A DNA stretch of 36,824 nucleotides from IMG/VR virus record IMGVR_UViG_3300021373_002090, positions 1 through 36,824 of that record; one strand, given 5' to 3'. Below, in pieces: positions 6,055-14,396 of the stretch. Each line of letters begins with the position of its first letter. Positions within the stretch are counted from its first letter, which is position 1. This stretch comes from a virus. The translations under genes were made by a program, and so were the position numbers. Below the pieces are notes generated by a model. The model saw nothing but the letters and a program-made list of their open reading frames with translations, ran no database searches and was not told where the DNA came from.

Positions 6055-6078
6055 TGGTATATATTTACATATACCATT
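6053..6078. terminator. Perfect 10-bp inverted repeat after ssb (possible weak terminator or operator)
   Basis: AATGGTATAT (6053-6062) and ATATACCATT (6069-6078) are perfect complements around a six-base loop, followed by only a short T-run. The stem begins at the ssb stop codon. The stem is A/T-rich, so termination would be weak; a dimeric repressor site is equally possible. Confidence 0.5.
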
Positions 6079-6093
6079 TTGGTGGGGGCGAGC

Positions 6094-6537
6094 GTGCCAA
6101 ATGTATGTAAAATTTGCGGGGTGACTGACACAGACGCCCCGTTTTATTCTGGGGTTTCAAGTAGGTGCAAAAAATGCCACAAAGCTAAAACACGCGAAAA
6201 TCGCGCGGCAAATGTAGAATACTATCGAGCTTATGACGCGAAAAGGTATCAGCAAGACCCGAGGGTAAAAGAAAGGCACAATCGCTATGCGTTAACCGAT
6301 GCAGGAAAATCATCATTGGCAAAAGCCAGGAAGAAATGGCAAGAAGCAAACCAAGAAAAGCGCGCGGCGCATGTTATCTTGGGGAACGCCGTTAGGGACG
6401 GAAGGGTTTTAAAGCCAAAAAAATGTCAAGAATGTGGTGCGCGCGGAACGATACACGGGCATCACCACGATTACGCAAGGCCGCTAGACGTAGAATGGCT
6501 TTGTCCAAAGTGCCACAAGAAACGGCACAACCATTAA
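6094..6537 (+). CDS. HNH-type endonuclease / zinc-ribbon protein
   Basis: The protein has about 147 residues. The N-terminus has CKICG and a CKKCHKAKTREN pair resembling a zinc ribbon. The middle is Lys/Arg-rich with REN- and RY-type helices. The C-terminus has CQECG...IHGHHHDYARPLDVEWLCPKCHKKRH, a beta-beta-alpha metal HNH-like core with paired CxxC motifs. Free-standing phage HNH proteins can be homing nucleases or packaging-associated nickases; which applies here is open. GTG 6094 is preferred because GGGGGCGA precedes it and it begins directly before the first CxxC; upstream TTG/GTG starts run into the inverted repeat. Confidence 0.75.
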   Translation: MPNVCKICGVTDTDAPFYSGVSSRCKKCHKAKTRENRAANVEYYRAYDAKRYQQDPRVKERHNRYALTDAGKSSLAKARKKWQEANQEKRAAHVILGNAVRDGRVLKPKKCQECGARGTIHGHHHDYARPLDVEWLCPKCHKKRHNH

Positions 6538-6596
6538 TCCCATTTTAACTCAACGCCTGCCGCTCACTGATGCGGGCAAAACAAAGAAAGGCAGAC

Positions 6597-6701
6597 ATGA
6601 CTGCGCCTATGCATGCACAGGGCGCGCTACCAACAATCGCCTCGGCGCATAGCCCGCGTTGGGGCAACCACAGAAAGGAAAAACCATGGGTTATACATTA
6701 A
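6597..6701 (+). CDS. Small ORF (34 residues) before the 6686 gene
   Basis: ATG 6597 follows AAAGAAAGGC, and the frame overlaps the next gene by 16 bases. The peptide begins MTAPMHAQGALPTIASAHSP. No family is recognised. The good ribosome binding site and the otherwise unusual 148-base gap before the next ATG favour it being translated, perhaps as a leader. Confidence 0.4.
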   Translation: MTAPMHAQGALPTIASAHSPRWGNHRKEKPWVIH

Positions 6702-7198
6702 AAATAGGCGAACTCGAAATGCAGTATTGGCAGGACGAAGACAGGCCTGAAATTCATCTGTCGGCCAAGAGTTTTAATCATGACGACGCCCCCGCATTTG
6801 GCGAACCAACAGACGGACAAAGCCAGCGCTGGCCGTCTTACAGATCGTGGCGCGAGTTCACTATAAAGGCTGGACTGCACGCCCTGTTTTACGGAACGGA
6901 AGAAGGCTCAAAAGAGTTGGTGCGTGATGACGCTTTAATCGCCGCGCATCCCGGTTGCGTTCCGCTAACAGAGCGACACCGTGCCGAAGTGAACACAGCA
7001 CTTGAGCGCTGGAAGAAAAAATACCCCGACGCTACTCCAACATATGGAAGGCCCGCACCGGAAGGCGTTTGCAGTTTTACGTGGCACGACAAAGAAAACC
7101 CCGAAGAAAACTCTTATATGTGCCGCCTAGTATGGTTGCATTATTGGGTTAATTGGGCGCTGGATAACTGCCACAGGCCAGTTTTTGAAAACAGTTGA
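6686..7198 (+). CDS. Hypothetical phage protein (170 residues)
   Basis: ATG 6686 lies behind AAAGGAAAA and is preferred over an upstream TTG. The product is a soluble acidic protein rich in Trp and His, with the segments WPSYRSWREFTIKAGLHALFYG, HPGCVPLTERHRAEVNTALERWKKKYP and VWLHYWVNWALDNCHRPVF. The even spread of aromatic residues suggests a folded domain. No family is recognised and no catalytic motif is apparent. Confidence 0.75.
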   Translation: MGYTLKIGELEMQYWQDEDRPEIHLSAKSFNHDDAPAFGEPTDGQSQRWPSYRSWREFTIKAGLHALFYGTEEGSKELVRDDALIAAHPGCVPLTERHRAEVNTALERWKKKYPDATPTYGRPAPEGVCSFTWHDKENPEENSYMCRLVWLHYWVNWALDNCHRPVFENS

Positions 7199-7216
7199 GG
7201 AAAGGAAAGCAAACCA

Positions 7217-7540
7217 ATGACTGAACTAGACAAAACAATTGAGGATTGGCGCGAGCATGGAACGCCGAGGCCGTGGATCACATACCAACGTAACGGCTCA
7301 AGCCATATTCATTTTATATCCAAACCCAATAGGGCGATGCCTTTGGCAAGGACCGAACCGATGCCGATCAAGTATCAATGCGAAGAATGGCGGGCGTCAA
7401 ACGCGGGCTTCATAGCCGCCGCCCCCGCAATGGCTGACGAGATCGGTCGATTGAAATCCCGCATTGCTGAGTTGGAGGCAAAGCTATCTAATGCGATGGA
7501 GGCGCTTCGTCTTATTGATGAAACCATCTCTTGGGAATAA
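7217..7540 (+). CDS. Hypothetical protein with C-terminal coiled coil (107 residues)
   Basis: ATG 7217 follows GGAAAGGAAAGC. Residues about 1-65 are polar with 'F-I-A-A-A-P-A-M-A-D-E-I', a phrase common in small early proteins of many phages. A Leu/Ala heptad region (GRLKSRIAELEAKLSNAMEA) then predicts a short coiled coil for self-association. The function is unknown. Confidence 0.7.
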   Translation: MTELDKTIEDWREHGTPRPWITYQRNGSSHIHFISKPNRAMPLARTEPMPIKYQCEEWRASNAGFIAAAPAMADEIGRLKSRIAELEAKLSNAMEALRLIDETISWE

Positions 7541-7575
7541 ATCCAAGCGACTACGATCACCAAGAAGTGTGCGAT

Positions 7576-7689
7576 ATGAACACAAATTGGTGTGAGGTGA
7601 AGAACATAGTTTATGATGTTCTGGCGGGATGCAAGGGAAAACAGAACAAACAAAGTCTTGATAAACCGCGCATTTTTGGCGTAAATTGA
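7576..7689 (+). CDS. Small ORF (37 residues)
   Basis: ATG 7576 opens a frame to TGA 7687-7689 encoding MNTNWCEVKNIVYDVLAGCK and a basic tail. The frame is open upstream to just after the TGA at 7519, so TTG 7531 could add 15 residues (beginning M-G-I-N-P-S-D-Y-D-H), which look protein-like; no clear ribosome binding site decides between them. It fills the 171-base gap between neighbours. The function is unknown. Confidence 0.35.
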   Translation: MNTNWCEVKNIVYDVLAGCKGKQNKQSLDKPRIFGVN

Positions 7690-7711
7690 GAAGGCAAAGG
7701 AAGGGAAAGCC

Positions 7712-8035
7712 ATGCAAATCAGAACAGTTAAAGTCGCAGACTTTGGCGGCGTAAGTCACGCAGAGCCGATTGCGCAACAGATTTCATTGCCATGTGAGCC
7801 TTGGGAAAACCCATCGCCGCGCACGTCGTATCAGCGCCGCCCAGAGTTTTGGGCGTTGGTTGAAAAGGTCAAGCGCAGGCTGACGGAAACACCGACAGAA
7901 GCCGCAGTCATTGCCAGATTGATGCGCGCTAGATCGTCTGACGTTTCGCGCGCGTTGTATTGCCTAGCGGAACAGCGCGAGGCCGTTAGGGAAATGTCAA
8001 AGACAGGTTGCGCAATCTTGTATCGGAGGGCGTAA
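7712..8035 (+). CDS. Hypothetical protein, possible DNA-binding (107 residues)
   Basis: ATG 7712 follows AAGGAAGGG. The second half (about 45-100) is helical and contains RRLTETPTEAAVIARLMRARSSDVSRALYCL, which has the spacing of a winged-helix/HTH segment. The family is not recognised. It lies one base before the next gene's start. Confidence 0.65.
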   Translation: MQIRTVKVADFGGVSHAEPIAQQISLPCEPWENPSPRTSYQRRPEFWALVEKVKRRLTETPTEAAVIARLMRARSSDVSRALYCLAEQREAVREMSKTGCAILYRRA

Positions 8036-8036
8036 G

Positions 8037-8294
8037 ATGTCGCGATGGAAAAGAACGACAAGCGAAACTGTTTCGATGGTGGGAATGGACGCTTTGACAG
8101 CCGTTAAGGCAATTATGAGCCAAAACCCAAAAGAGAGAACGCGCAAAGATATCAGAACGGCGGCTCTGGACCGCAAGCTAAAGTTGAGGCTGAACCAAAT
8201 CCAAGTTGCGCTTGATTGGTACAAGCAAGAAGGCTTTATCGCTTCGGAGCAGGTTTGCGATCTTATTGTTTATAAGTGGGTGGCTAAGACATGA
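8037..8294 (+). CDS. Hypothetical small protein with HTH-like helices (85 residues)
   Basis: ATG 8037 is two bases after the preceding stop, behind GGAGGG. The product has RKDIRTAALDRKLKLRLNQIQVALDWYKQEGFI, in which 'I-Q-V-A-L-D-W-Y-K-Q-E-G-F' resembles the recognition helix and wing of a winged-helix fold. The regulatory function is inferred. It overlaps the next gene by four bases. Confidence 0.6.
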   Translation: MSRWKRTTSETVSMVGMDALTAVKAIMSQNPKERTRKDIRTAALDRKLKLRLNQIQVALDWYKQEGFIASEQVCDLIVYKWVAKT

Positions 8295-8506
8295 CACTTT
8301 CGGAAGAAATCAACAAGATGATGGGCCAGCATAACCGCATGTACGCGCAAACGCTTGCCGAAAACTTAGGCCGCGACATCAACGAAATCTGCGCGGTTGT
8401 CCGGCAGATGCCCGACCTAAAACTGCATGAGGTCACGCTGACAATCACCAAGCGTGGTCCAGAGCATGACGATCCGCACGACGAAATAACGGGGGTTCCG
8501 GTATGA
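8291..8506 (+). CDS. Hypothetical small protein (71 residues)
   Basis: The start overlaps the previous stop (ATGA). The product has a helical N-terminal half, including YAQTLAENLGRDINEICAVVRQMP, that could be an HTH, and an acidic His-rich C-terminus. It forms a tightly overlapping trio with the two genes upstream. The function is unknown. Confidence 0.6.
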   Translation: MTLSEEINKMMGQHNRMYAQTLAENLGRDINEICAVVRQMPDLKLHEVTLTITKRGPEHDDPHDEITGVPV

Positions 8507-8961
8507 CTGACCTGACAAAAATCACAACGCCACTTGCTTTGCTGGATGGTAAAACAAGGAAAGCTCTAAAGGCACACGGCGGGCCTTATGAGGCTTGGTC
8601 CCAAAATTGGTGCAAAAAATGGTATTTTATAAACGGTACTCCATCTAATTGGAATTCGAATACTGTTTATCGCGTTGCGCCGAACACCAAAGACAGCATC
8701 AACTGGGACCATGTGGCTAACGAGTTTATTTGCATGGCGAGGGATGATAACGGCAAAGTTTATGCTTACACCAATAAACCAAATTGCGGTGACAAAGTTT
8801 GGAGCGAGCCTGGCGATATAGATAGTTGTGCAGGAGTTGATATTTTAGCCAGCTACAGAGTTGATATTTTAGCCAGCTACAAGCGCGGAACATGCGATTG
8901 GAAAGACAGCCTAGTGTTTCGTCCAGGGCATGAGCCAAAAGAAGAACAGAACGATGATTAA
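8503..8961 (+). CDS. Conserved-type phage protein with internal 8-residue duplication (152 residues)
   Basis: ATG 8503 overlaps the previous stop. The pattern 'INWDHV...ICMARDDNGKVYAYTNKP...VWSEPGD...DWKDSLVFRP' matches a domain I recall in many phage hypothetical proteins, in which a Trp-rich sequence ends with D-W-x-D-S-L-x-x-R-P. The function is unknown. A perfect 24-bp tandem duplication at 8834-8881 inserts a second VDILASY copy near residue 118. It overlaps the membrane protein at 8954 by eight bases. Confidence 0.7.
   Translation: MTDLTKITTPLALLDGKTRKALKAHGGPYEAWSQNWCKKWYFINGTPSNWNSNTVYRVAPNTKDSINWDHVANEFICMARDDNGKVYAYTNKPNCGDKVWSEPGDIDSCAGVDILASYRVDILASYKRGTCDWKDSLVFRPGHEPKEEQNDD
8834..8881 (+). 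repeat. Perfect 24-bp tandem duplication
   Basis: Bases 8834-8857 and 8858-8881 are identical, keeping the frame and repeating eight residues (E/R)VDILASY. The identity is complete including third positions, so the duplication is recent. Confidence 0.95.
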
Positions 8962-9136
8962 GATTGCACTTTTTGCAGCGGTGCAAATCGTGCTGTATTT
9001 TCTAACTGCCTATATCGCTTGGGATTTGGCGTGGGTTGTTAGCTTAGGTGAAGAAGTGGCTGAGTTGCGGTTTGTAACGGTTTCTCTTTGGGCGTTAGCT
9101 TCTACCTGCGCTTGCCTATTTATCTGGCATCTGTAA
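8954..9136 (+). CDS. Small two-TM membrane protein (60 residues)
   Basis: ATG 8954 begins MIKIALFAAVQIVLYFLTAYIAW, one clear membrane span, followed by a short acidic loop (GEEVAELRF) and a second span, VTVSLWALASTCACLFIWHL, to the C-terminus. An upstream TTG at 8930 would add eight polar residues. No family is recognised. It is the last gene before the terminator at 9227-9253. Confidence 0.6.
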   Translation: MIKIALFAAVQIVLYFLTAYIAWDLAWVVSLGEEVAELRFVTVSLWALASTCACLFIWHL

Positions 9137-9226
9137 GGCCAATCAATAAAACGCTTGACCCATCCAGAAGCACACGATAGCGTAAGCATACGAACTGAAA
9201 CTTCGTTAGATTCTCTCTCCTACTAG

Positions 9227-9253
9227 CCCCGCTTTATGTGGGGTCTTTTTTTT
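9227..9253 (+). terminator. Rho-independent terminator closing the early region
   Basis: CCCCGC (9227-9232), loop TTTAT, GTGGGG (9238-9243; one G-U pair), then a run of eight T after TC. It separates early genes from the packaging module. The bases 9137-9226 before it contain no gene. Confidence 0.8.
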
Positions 9254-9280
9254 GGGTGGCGCGAGGTGTAAAGTAAGGGC

Positions 9281-10471
9281 ATGAAAAATAAAGTTCCCGA
9301 CTATAAACAAGCATTAGTGGCCGATCTCATTCCATACGCGCGCAACAGCCGCACGCATTCGGATGCACAGATTTCAAAGATTGCAGCGTCGATTAAAGAG
9401 TTCGGCTTTCTTAATCCAGTTATTACAGATGGGCAAAACGGCATCATAGCGGGTCATGGGCGCGTGCAGGCCGCGCAACGGATCGGAATGGACGAAGTGC
9501 CAACGCTCGAAGCCGCGCACTTGTCAGAAGCCCAGAAGCGCGCTTACATCATCGCAGACAACCGCCTGGCGCTTGATGCGGGTTGGGACGATGAAATGCT
9601 GCGCGTTGAGTTCATGGATCTGGAAGCCGCTGATTTTGACTTATCGCTCACGGGCTTTGAATTGGACGAAATTTCGGCACTTACAGCGAACGAACCTGCC
9701 GAAGGGCTTACCGATGAAGACGCAGTGCCGGAAGCGCCAGAAGACCCCGTGACGGTTGAAGGCGATGTGTGGTTGCTTGGGCGTCATCGTTTGATGTGCG
9801 GGGATAGCACCAGCATCGATGCGGTTGAAAAGCTGATGGATGGAATGAAGCCAAACGCGGTATTTACTGATCCGCCTTATGGAATTGGCCTTGACAAAGA
9901 AGGGCAGAAACTTGGCAAAAGTCAAGCATATGGCGCAGTATTAAACGACCATAGCGGGGAGGTGGCAAAAGACGCTTTTGCTTTGGCAGTTTCTATGCGT
10001 GTTCCAGAATTGTATTTTTGGGGGGCAAATCATTATTCGTCATGCTTGCCGGATTCTTCGTGTTGGATAGTTTGGGACAAGCAAGGCGGAAAGTCGGTCA
10101 CCTATGCAGATTGTGAACTTTGCTACACCAACATTGAAAAGCCTGTCCGAATGTTTACCCATATTTGGGATGGTTTTCGTCGTGATACTGAAAAAGGCGA
10201 AAAAAGAGTTCACGCTAACCAGAAGCCGGTCGGTCTGTTTGTTGATATTTTTTCAAAGTTCAATATGGGCCAGGTCGTCTTTGACATGTTTGGCGGTTCG
10301 GGTTCAACGCTGATGGCCGCTGAGAAAACAGATCGCGTGTGTTATATGGCTGAATTAGATGCGCGTTATTGCGACGTGATAATCAAACGCTGGCAAGCCT
10401 TCACAGGCCAAGAGGCAACGCACGAAGCCAGCGGCAAAACCTATGCGGAGTTAGGCAATGGCAGGACGTAA
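9281..10471 (+). CDS. ParB-like domain fused to DNA adenine methyltransferase
   Basis: This is a 396-residue fusion. Residues about 10-100 form a ParB/Srx-type domain (RNSRTHSDAQISKIAASI, GIIAGHGRVQAA, ADNRLAL). Residues about 155-390 form a beta-class methyltransferase with TDPPYG at 196-201 and FGGSGSTLMAAEK near 335. DPPY favours N6-adenine methylation. This fusion is common beside terminase genes in alphaproteobacterial phages and prophages, where it may mark DNA for packaging or protect it. ATG 9281 follows TAAGGG. It overlaps the terminase small subunit by 14 bases. It is the second methyltransferase of this genome. Confidence 0.9.
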   Translation: MKNKVPDYKQALVADLIPYARNSRTHSDAQISKIAASIKEFGFLNPVITDGQNGIIAGHGRVQAAQRIGMDEVPTLEAAHLSEAQKRAYIIADNRLALDAGWDDEMLRVEFMDLEAADFDLSLTGFELDEISALTANEPAEGLTDEDAVPEAPEDPVTVEGDVWLLGRHRLMCGDSTSIDAVEKLMDGMKPNAVFTDPPYGIGLDKEGQKLGKSQAYGAVLNDHSGEVAKDAFALAVSMRVPELYFWGANHYSSCLPDSSCWIVWDKQGGKSVTYADCELCYTNIEKPVRMFTHIWDGFRRDTEKGEKRVHANQKPVGLFVDIFSKFNMGQVVFDMFGGSGSTLMAAEKTDRVCYMAELDARYCDVIIKRWQAFTGQEATHEASGKTYAELGNGRT

Positions 10472-10850
10472 ACCGCACAAGCCGACCGACACAAATAGGC
10501 AACTAATCAGCCTTCACGCAACCGTGGGAACGCCGCGCGCAATCATTGCCGACATTATTGGCATCGATGAAAAAACAATGCGCAAATATTACCGCGAAGA
10601 ACTTGACCAAGCGACGGCCAAGGCAAACGCAACAATCGGCGGCGCGCTGTTCAACAAGGCAAAGAACGGCGACACAGCCGCGCAAATCTTTTGGATGAAG
10701 ACCCGCGCACGTTGGCGCGAAACCAACGACCTAAACCTGACATCGGAAGACGGCAGCATGTCGCCCAAGCCCGCGCTGGACATGTCAAAGCTAAGTGACG
10801 AAGCGCTCAAGGAAATAGTAGAGACATTTGGCACTGAACCTGACGCCTGA
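10458..10850 (+). CDS. Terminase small subunit
   Basis: This 130-residue protein has an N-terminal HTH: LHATVGTPRAIIADIIGIDEKTMRKYYREELD. A helical segment follows with GGALFNKAKNGDTAAQIFWMKTRARWRE, a phrase characteristic of small terminase proteins in this phage type, then a disordered acidic linker. It recognises the packaging site and assembles with the large subunit. The gene overlaps both neighbours, and its stop lies 23 bases inside the large-subunit ORF. Confidence 0.8.
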   Translation: MAGRKPHKPTDTNRQLISLHATVGTPRAIIADIIGIDEKTMRKYYREELDQATAKANATIGGALFNKAKNGDTAAQIFWMKTRARWRETNDLNLTSEDGSMSPKPALDMSKLSDEALKEIVETFGTEPDA

Positions 10851-12264
10851 TAGCGCGCTTGATGCGGAGCGGGAACTATGCAGGCGGTCCTTTCCGTATT
10901 TCATCCGCAGGGCGTGGTCTTCAATCATACCAGACCGCTTGCAATGGAACTGGCACATTGACGCCATAGGCGAACACTTGCAGGCGGTGCAGCGTGGCGA
11001 GATAAACCGCCTATTGGTGAACGTCCCGCCAGGTACGTCAAAAAGCACAATCATCGGCGTTAAGTTTCCGGCTTGGCTATGGGGGCCAGCGGGCGACCCG
11101 TCGCATAGGTACATAGGCGCGGCGCACGAACAGGGCCTTGCGGTCCGAGATAACCGCCTTATGCGCGAACTGGTGCTTTCTCCTTGGTATCAACGCCTAT
11201 GGCCTACGTCGCTCAAGGGCGACCAAAACGAAAAGCTTTACTTCGAGAACGATAGCCGAGGCTTCCGGCAAGCTTGCGCGGTCAAAAGCATGACAGGCCG
11301 CAGGGGGCATACTGTGGCTTGGGATGACCCGCTTTCCCCGGAAAAGGCGAGCAGCCCAACCGAGCGCGAAACCGCGTTGCGCGTCTTGTCTGAAACCGTG
11401 CCGACCCGCTTAAACGATCCGGCCACGTCTGCAATCCTTGTAATTATGCAAAGGCTGCACGAAAACGACCCATCCGGCCACATCCTAGCATCAGAACTTG
11501 GCTATGAGCATGTTTGCATCCCAATGGAGTTTGAGCCTAGCCGCAGGATATACACATCAATTGGCTGGACGGATCCGCGAACAGAAGAGGGCGAATTACT
11601 CGACCCTGTGCGCTTTCCGCAGCACGTCATTGACCGGGACAAGAAGGCGATGGGGTCTTACGCATGGGCGGGCCAGATGCAACAAAGGCCATCGCCAATG
11701 GGCGGCGGCATCTTCAAAGACGAATGGTGGCAGTATTACAAAATCGCCCCGGCGATTGAATGGCGCGCAATCTATGTGGACACAGCGCAAAAGACCAAGC
11801 AGGAAAACGACTTCACAGTTTTTCAGTGTTGGGGCCGATCAAAAGAGGGTCGCGCTATCATGCTAGATCAGGTTCGAGGCAAATGGGAAGCGCCCGAATT
11901 GCTGGTGCAGGCCCGCGCATTCTGGGCAAAGCACAAAGACAGCCATCCCGCGCCATTGCGCGCCGTCAAGATTGAAGACAAGGTAAGCGGAACGGGTCTA
12001 ATCCAGACGCTCAAGCGCGAAGGTGGCGTGCCTGTGGTGGCAATCCAACGTGACAAAGACAAGCTGACACGGGCGCTAGATACGGTCGCTTTTATAGAAA
12101 GCGGCAACGTGCTACTACCAGAGCAAGCGTCTTGGCTATCTGATTTTTTGGCCGAGGCTTCCGTATTTCCAAACGGGGCGCACGACGACCAGATTGACCC
12201 CGCTATGGATGCGATAACGGATATATGTCAACAGCGAGCCGAGGTTCGCGTTAGAGGGCTTTAA
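10828..12264 (+). CDS. terL: Terminase large subunit (ATPase/nuclease)
   Basis: This 478-residue protein has a Walker A-like motif VNVPPGTSKST at 64-74, Walker B TVAWDDP at 162-168, coupling segment LVIMQRLHENDPSGH, and a C-terminal RNase H-like nuclease with VDTA at about 317 and HDDQID near 450. It powers DNA translocation into the prohead and cuts the concatemer. No in-frame ATG exists near the N-terminus, so the start is the TTG at 10828, 23 bases inside the small subunit gene, with AAGGA further upstream; this is an unusual start. The portal follows after one base. Confidence 0.95.
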   Translation: MALNLTPDSALDAERELCRRSFPYFIRRAWSSIIPDRLQWNWHIDAIGEHLQAVQRGEINRLLVNVPPGTSKSTIIGVKFPAWLWGPAGDPSHRYIGAAHEQGLAVRDNRLMRELVLSPWYQRLWPTSLKGDQNEKLYFENDSRGFRQACAVKSMTGRRGHTVAWDDPLSPEKASSPTERETALRVLSETVPTRLNDPATSAILVIMQRLHENDPSGHILASELGYEHVCIPMEFEPSRRIYTSIGWTDPRTEEGELLDPVRFPQHVIDRDKKAMGSYAWAGQMQQRPSPMGGGIFKDEWWQYYKIAPAIEWRAIYVDTAQKTKQENDFTVFQCWGRSKEGRAIMLDQVRGKWEAPELLVQARAFWAKHKDSHPAPLRAVKIEDKVSGTGLIQTLKREGGVPVVAIQRDKDKLTRALDTVAFIESGNVLLPEQASWLSDFLAEASVFPNGAHDDQIDPAMDAITDICQQRAEVRVRGL

Positions 12265-12265
12265 T

Positions 12266-13552
12266 ATGGGTTTTTTTGACTTCATGCGGGCGCAGCCAGC
12301 GGAGACAAAGGAAAGCCAAGCGCAGTGGGTTCACGTTGTCAGCCCCGGTCAACCTGTTTGGACGCCGCGCGATTACGAACACTTTGCCAAAGAAGGCTAC
12401 ATTGAGAACGTGGTTGCTTATCAGGCAATCAACAAAATTGCCGAGGCGGTTGCATCTGTGACTTGGGAAGCGTTTAGGGGCGAAACAAAACTAACAAAAG
12501 CGCCAATACTTGATTTGATGACTAAGCCAAACCCAACTCAATCAGGGCCTGAGCTTATTGAACAGTTTACGGCGTACTTGATGATTGCTGGCAACGGATA
12601 CCTTGAGGGGCTAACCGTTGGCGGCGAAACGCGTGAGATTTACGCGCTGCGGCCCGACAAGATGAAGATTGTTCCTGGCTTGCGCGGTATGCCTATTCGC
12701 TACGAATACGGCGACGGGGCAAAAAAACAATGCTGGGACGTTGACCCAGACACGGGCAAGTCAGACATTCATCATCTAAAGCTATTTCACCCAACAAATT
12801 CTTGGTATGGCCTAGCGCCGACCGAGCCAAGCGCGTTTTCCATTGATCAACACAACGAAGGCATGAAGTGGCAACAAGCCCTATTGCAGAACAGCGCCCG
12901 CCCTTCCGGCGCGCTTGTGGTTGACGCGCAAAAGGGCGATTTGAGCGATGATCAATTTGAGCGGGTCAAAGCGCAGGTTGAGGCGCAATATTCCGGCGCT
13001 TCCAACGCGGGCCGTCCTATGTTGCTTGAAGGCGGCATGAAGTGGCAGGCCATGGGCCTCTCGCCGTCTGATATGGGCGTGATTGAAAATAACAACGCGG
13101 CGGCTCGAAACATCTGCCTTGCGTGGGGCGTTCCTCCTCAGCTTTTGGGCATTCCTGGCGACAACACATATTCAAACTATAGACAAGCCCGCCTTGCGTT
13201 TTGGGAAGACACGGTCATGCCGCTTCTTGGCAAGCTTGGCTCGTTCATGTCGCGCCACTTCACTGATGGCGAAATTGCATTGCGGCCAAACCTCGAAAAA
13301 ATCCCGGCGATTGTAGACCAGCGGGAAACCTTGTGGAAAATGGTTAAAGAAAACGAAAACCTAACCGTGAACGAAAAGCGCGAGACTATGGGATATGAGC
13401 CGGTGCAAGGCGGCGACGTGTTGCTAGTGCCAATGTCGCAAATTCCATTGGATGAGGCTGGCATGAGCGCGGCGCGCGGCGAAGAGCCAACAGACATTGA
13501 GGAAGCAAAGGCGCTGGCGCTTTCCGCAGGCTACGGCGATCTGTATAAATGA
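12266..13552 (+). CDS. Portal protein, HK97 type
   Basis: This 428-residue protein has VVAYQAINKIAEAVASVTW, LYLMIAGNGYLE-like and YALRPDKMKI strands, IHHLKLFHPTNSWYGLAP, and the C-terminal crown helix region WGVPPQLLGIPGDNTYSNYRQARLAFWEDTVMPLL, all standard for HK97-family portals. The dodecamer forms the DNA gate and docks terminase. ATG 12266 follows shortly after the terL stop. The order terminase, portal, minor head, protease, capsid is canonical. Confidence 0.95.
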   Translation: MGFFDFMRAQPAETKESQAQWVHVVSPGQPVWTPRDYEHFAKEGYIENVVAYQAINKIAEAVASVTWEAFRGETKLTKAPILDLMTKPNPTQSGPELIEQFTAYLMIAGNGYLEGLTVGGETREIYALRPDKMKIVPGLRGMPIRYEYGDGAKKQCWDVDPDTGKSDIHHLKLFHPTNSWYGLAPTEPSAFSIDQHNEGMKWQQALLQNSARPSGALVVDAQKGDLSDDQFERVKAQVEAQYSGASNAGRPMLLEGGMKWQAMGLSPSDMGVIENNNAAARNICLAWGVPPQLLGIPGDNTYSNYRQARLAFWEDTVMPLLGKLGSFMSRHFTDGEIALRPNLEKIPAIVDQRETLWKMVKENENLTVNEKRETMGYEPVQGGDVLLVPMSQIPLDEAGMSAARGEEPTDIEEAKALALSAGYGDLYK

Positions 13553-14379
13553 AAAGAACGCTTTCCGGCGTCCCCATGCACCGCGAGCGGCAAGCGCAAT
13601 TGCGCATTCTGGACCGATTAGAAGCGCGTCATGGGCGCAAGTTTCGGGCAGAGATACGCAGGGCCAGTGCAGCGATGATTGCGGCCTATCGGGCAACCGG
13701 ATCAATGCCCGCCCTGCCAGAAGACCATGAAGGCAAAATGCGCACAATCTATCTTGCGCTTGCGATTGATGCCGTGTCAGCATTTGGCGGGCGTATTATT
13801 GACCAAGCCAAACATGCGGGGCTTGGTTTGGAGCGCAAGTCATTCGTGGATTTGTTTCAGCGGATTGCGCTTGATTTTATTCAAAGCGAAATGATTAGAC
13901 GCCGCATTGCAATGGTATCGCAGACCACACGACAGCAAATCGTTGACCAAATTATAAAAGGGCAAGAGAACGGCCTAAGCGTTGATGAGATTGCCCGCTT
14001 AATCACCGACCGCTTGCCTAGCTTTACCAAGTTTCGCGGCGCGCTGATTGCCAGAACGGAAACGCACGCAGCGGCAAACACCGGAGCGTTCGAGGTGGCA
14101 AAGCGCACGGGGTCGGAATACAAAAAAGAATGGATCAGCGTTGAGGACGAACGCACTCGCGACTTTGGCGAGGGCGACCGCGAGCAGGACGAATTTAACC
14201 ATCGCGAAATGGATGGGCAGATTAGACAGCGGGAACAGCCTTTTGATATGCGGCACAAATCAGGCGATATTTTTAAGATACAGTTTCCCGGCGCTCCTGC
14301 TTTGGCTAATGGCGCGCCATCACCTGGCGGGGCTGTTATCAATTGCCGTTGCGCGGTTGGTTATTTTCTGGACATCTAA
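13549..14379 (+). CDS. Minor head protein, Mu gpF / SPP1 gp7-like
   Basis: This is a 276-residue protein. The C-terminal domain has IARTETHAAANTGAFEVAKR, EWISVEDERTRD, H-R-E-M-D-G-Q, FPGAPA and the terminal NCRCAVGYF, the signature of the Mu gpF-like (Phage_Mu_F) family. Such proteins sit inside the head near the portal and may be ejected or help assembly. ATG 13549 overlaps the portal stop. After it comes a 73-base gap carrying a late-class promoter. Confidence 0.9.
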   Translation: MKRTLSGVPMHRERQAQLRILDRLEARHGRKFRAEIRRASAAMIAAYRATGSMPALPEDHEGKMRTIYLALAIDAVSAFGGRIIDQAKHAGLGLERKSFVDLFQRIALDFIQSEMIRRRIAMVSQTTRQQIVDQIIKGQENGLSVDEIARLITDRLPSFTKFRGALIARTETHAAANTGAFEVAKRTGSEYKKEWISVEDERTRDFGEGDREQDEFNHREMDGQIRQREQPFDMRHKSGDIFKIQFPGAPALANGAPSPGGAVINCRCAVGYFLDI

Positions 14380-14396
14380 AGCGTTATAAGGGGGTT

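Noticed and set aside
9255-9280. Seventh late-promoter copy before the ParB-methyltransferase gene
   Set aside because: GTGTAAAG and an upstream GGGTC are present, but there is no TATAG and the spacing is off; the terminator overlaps it.
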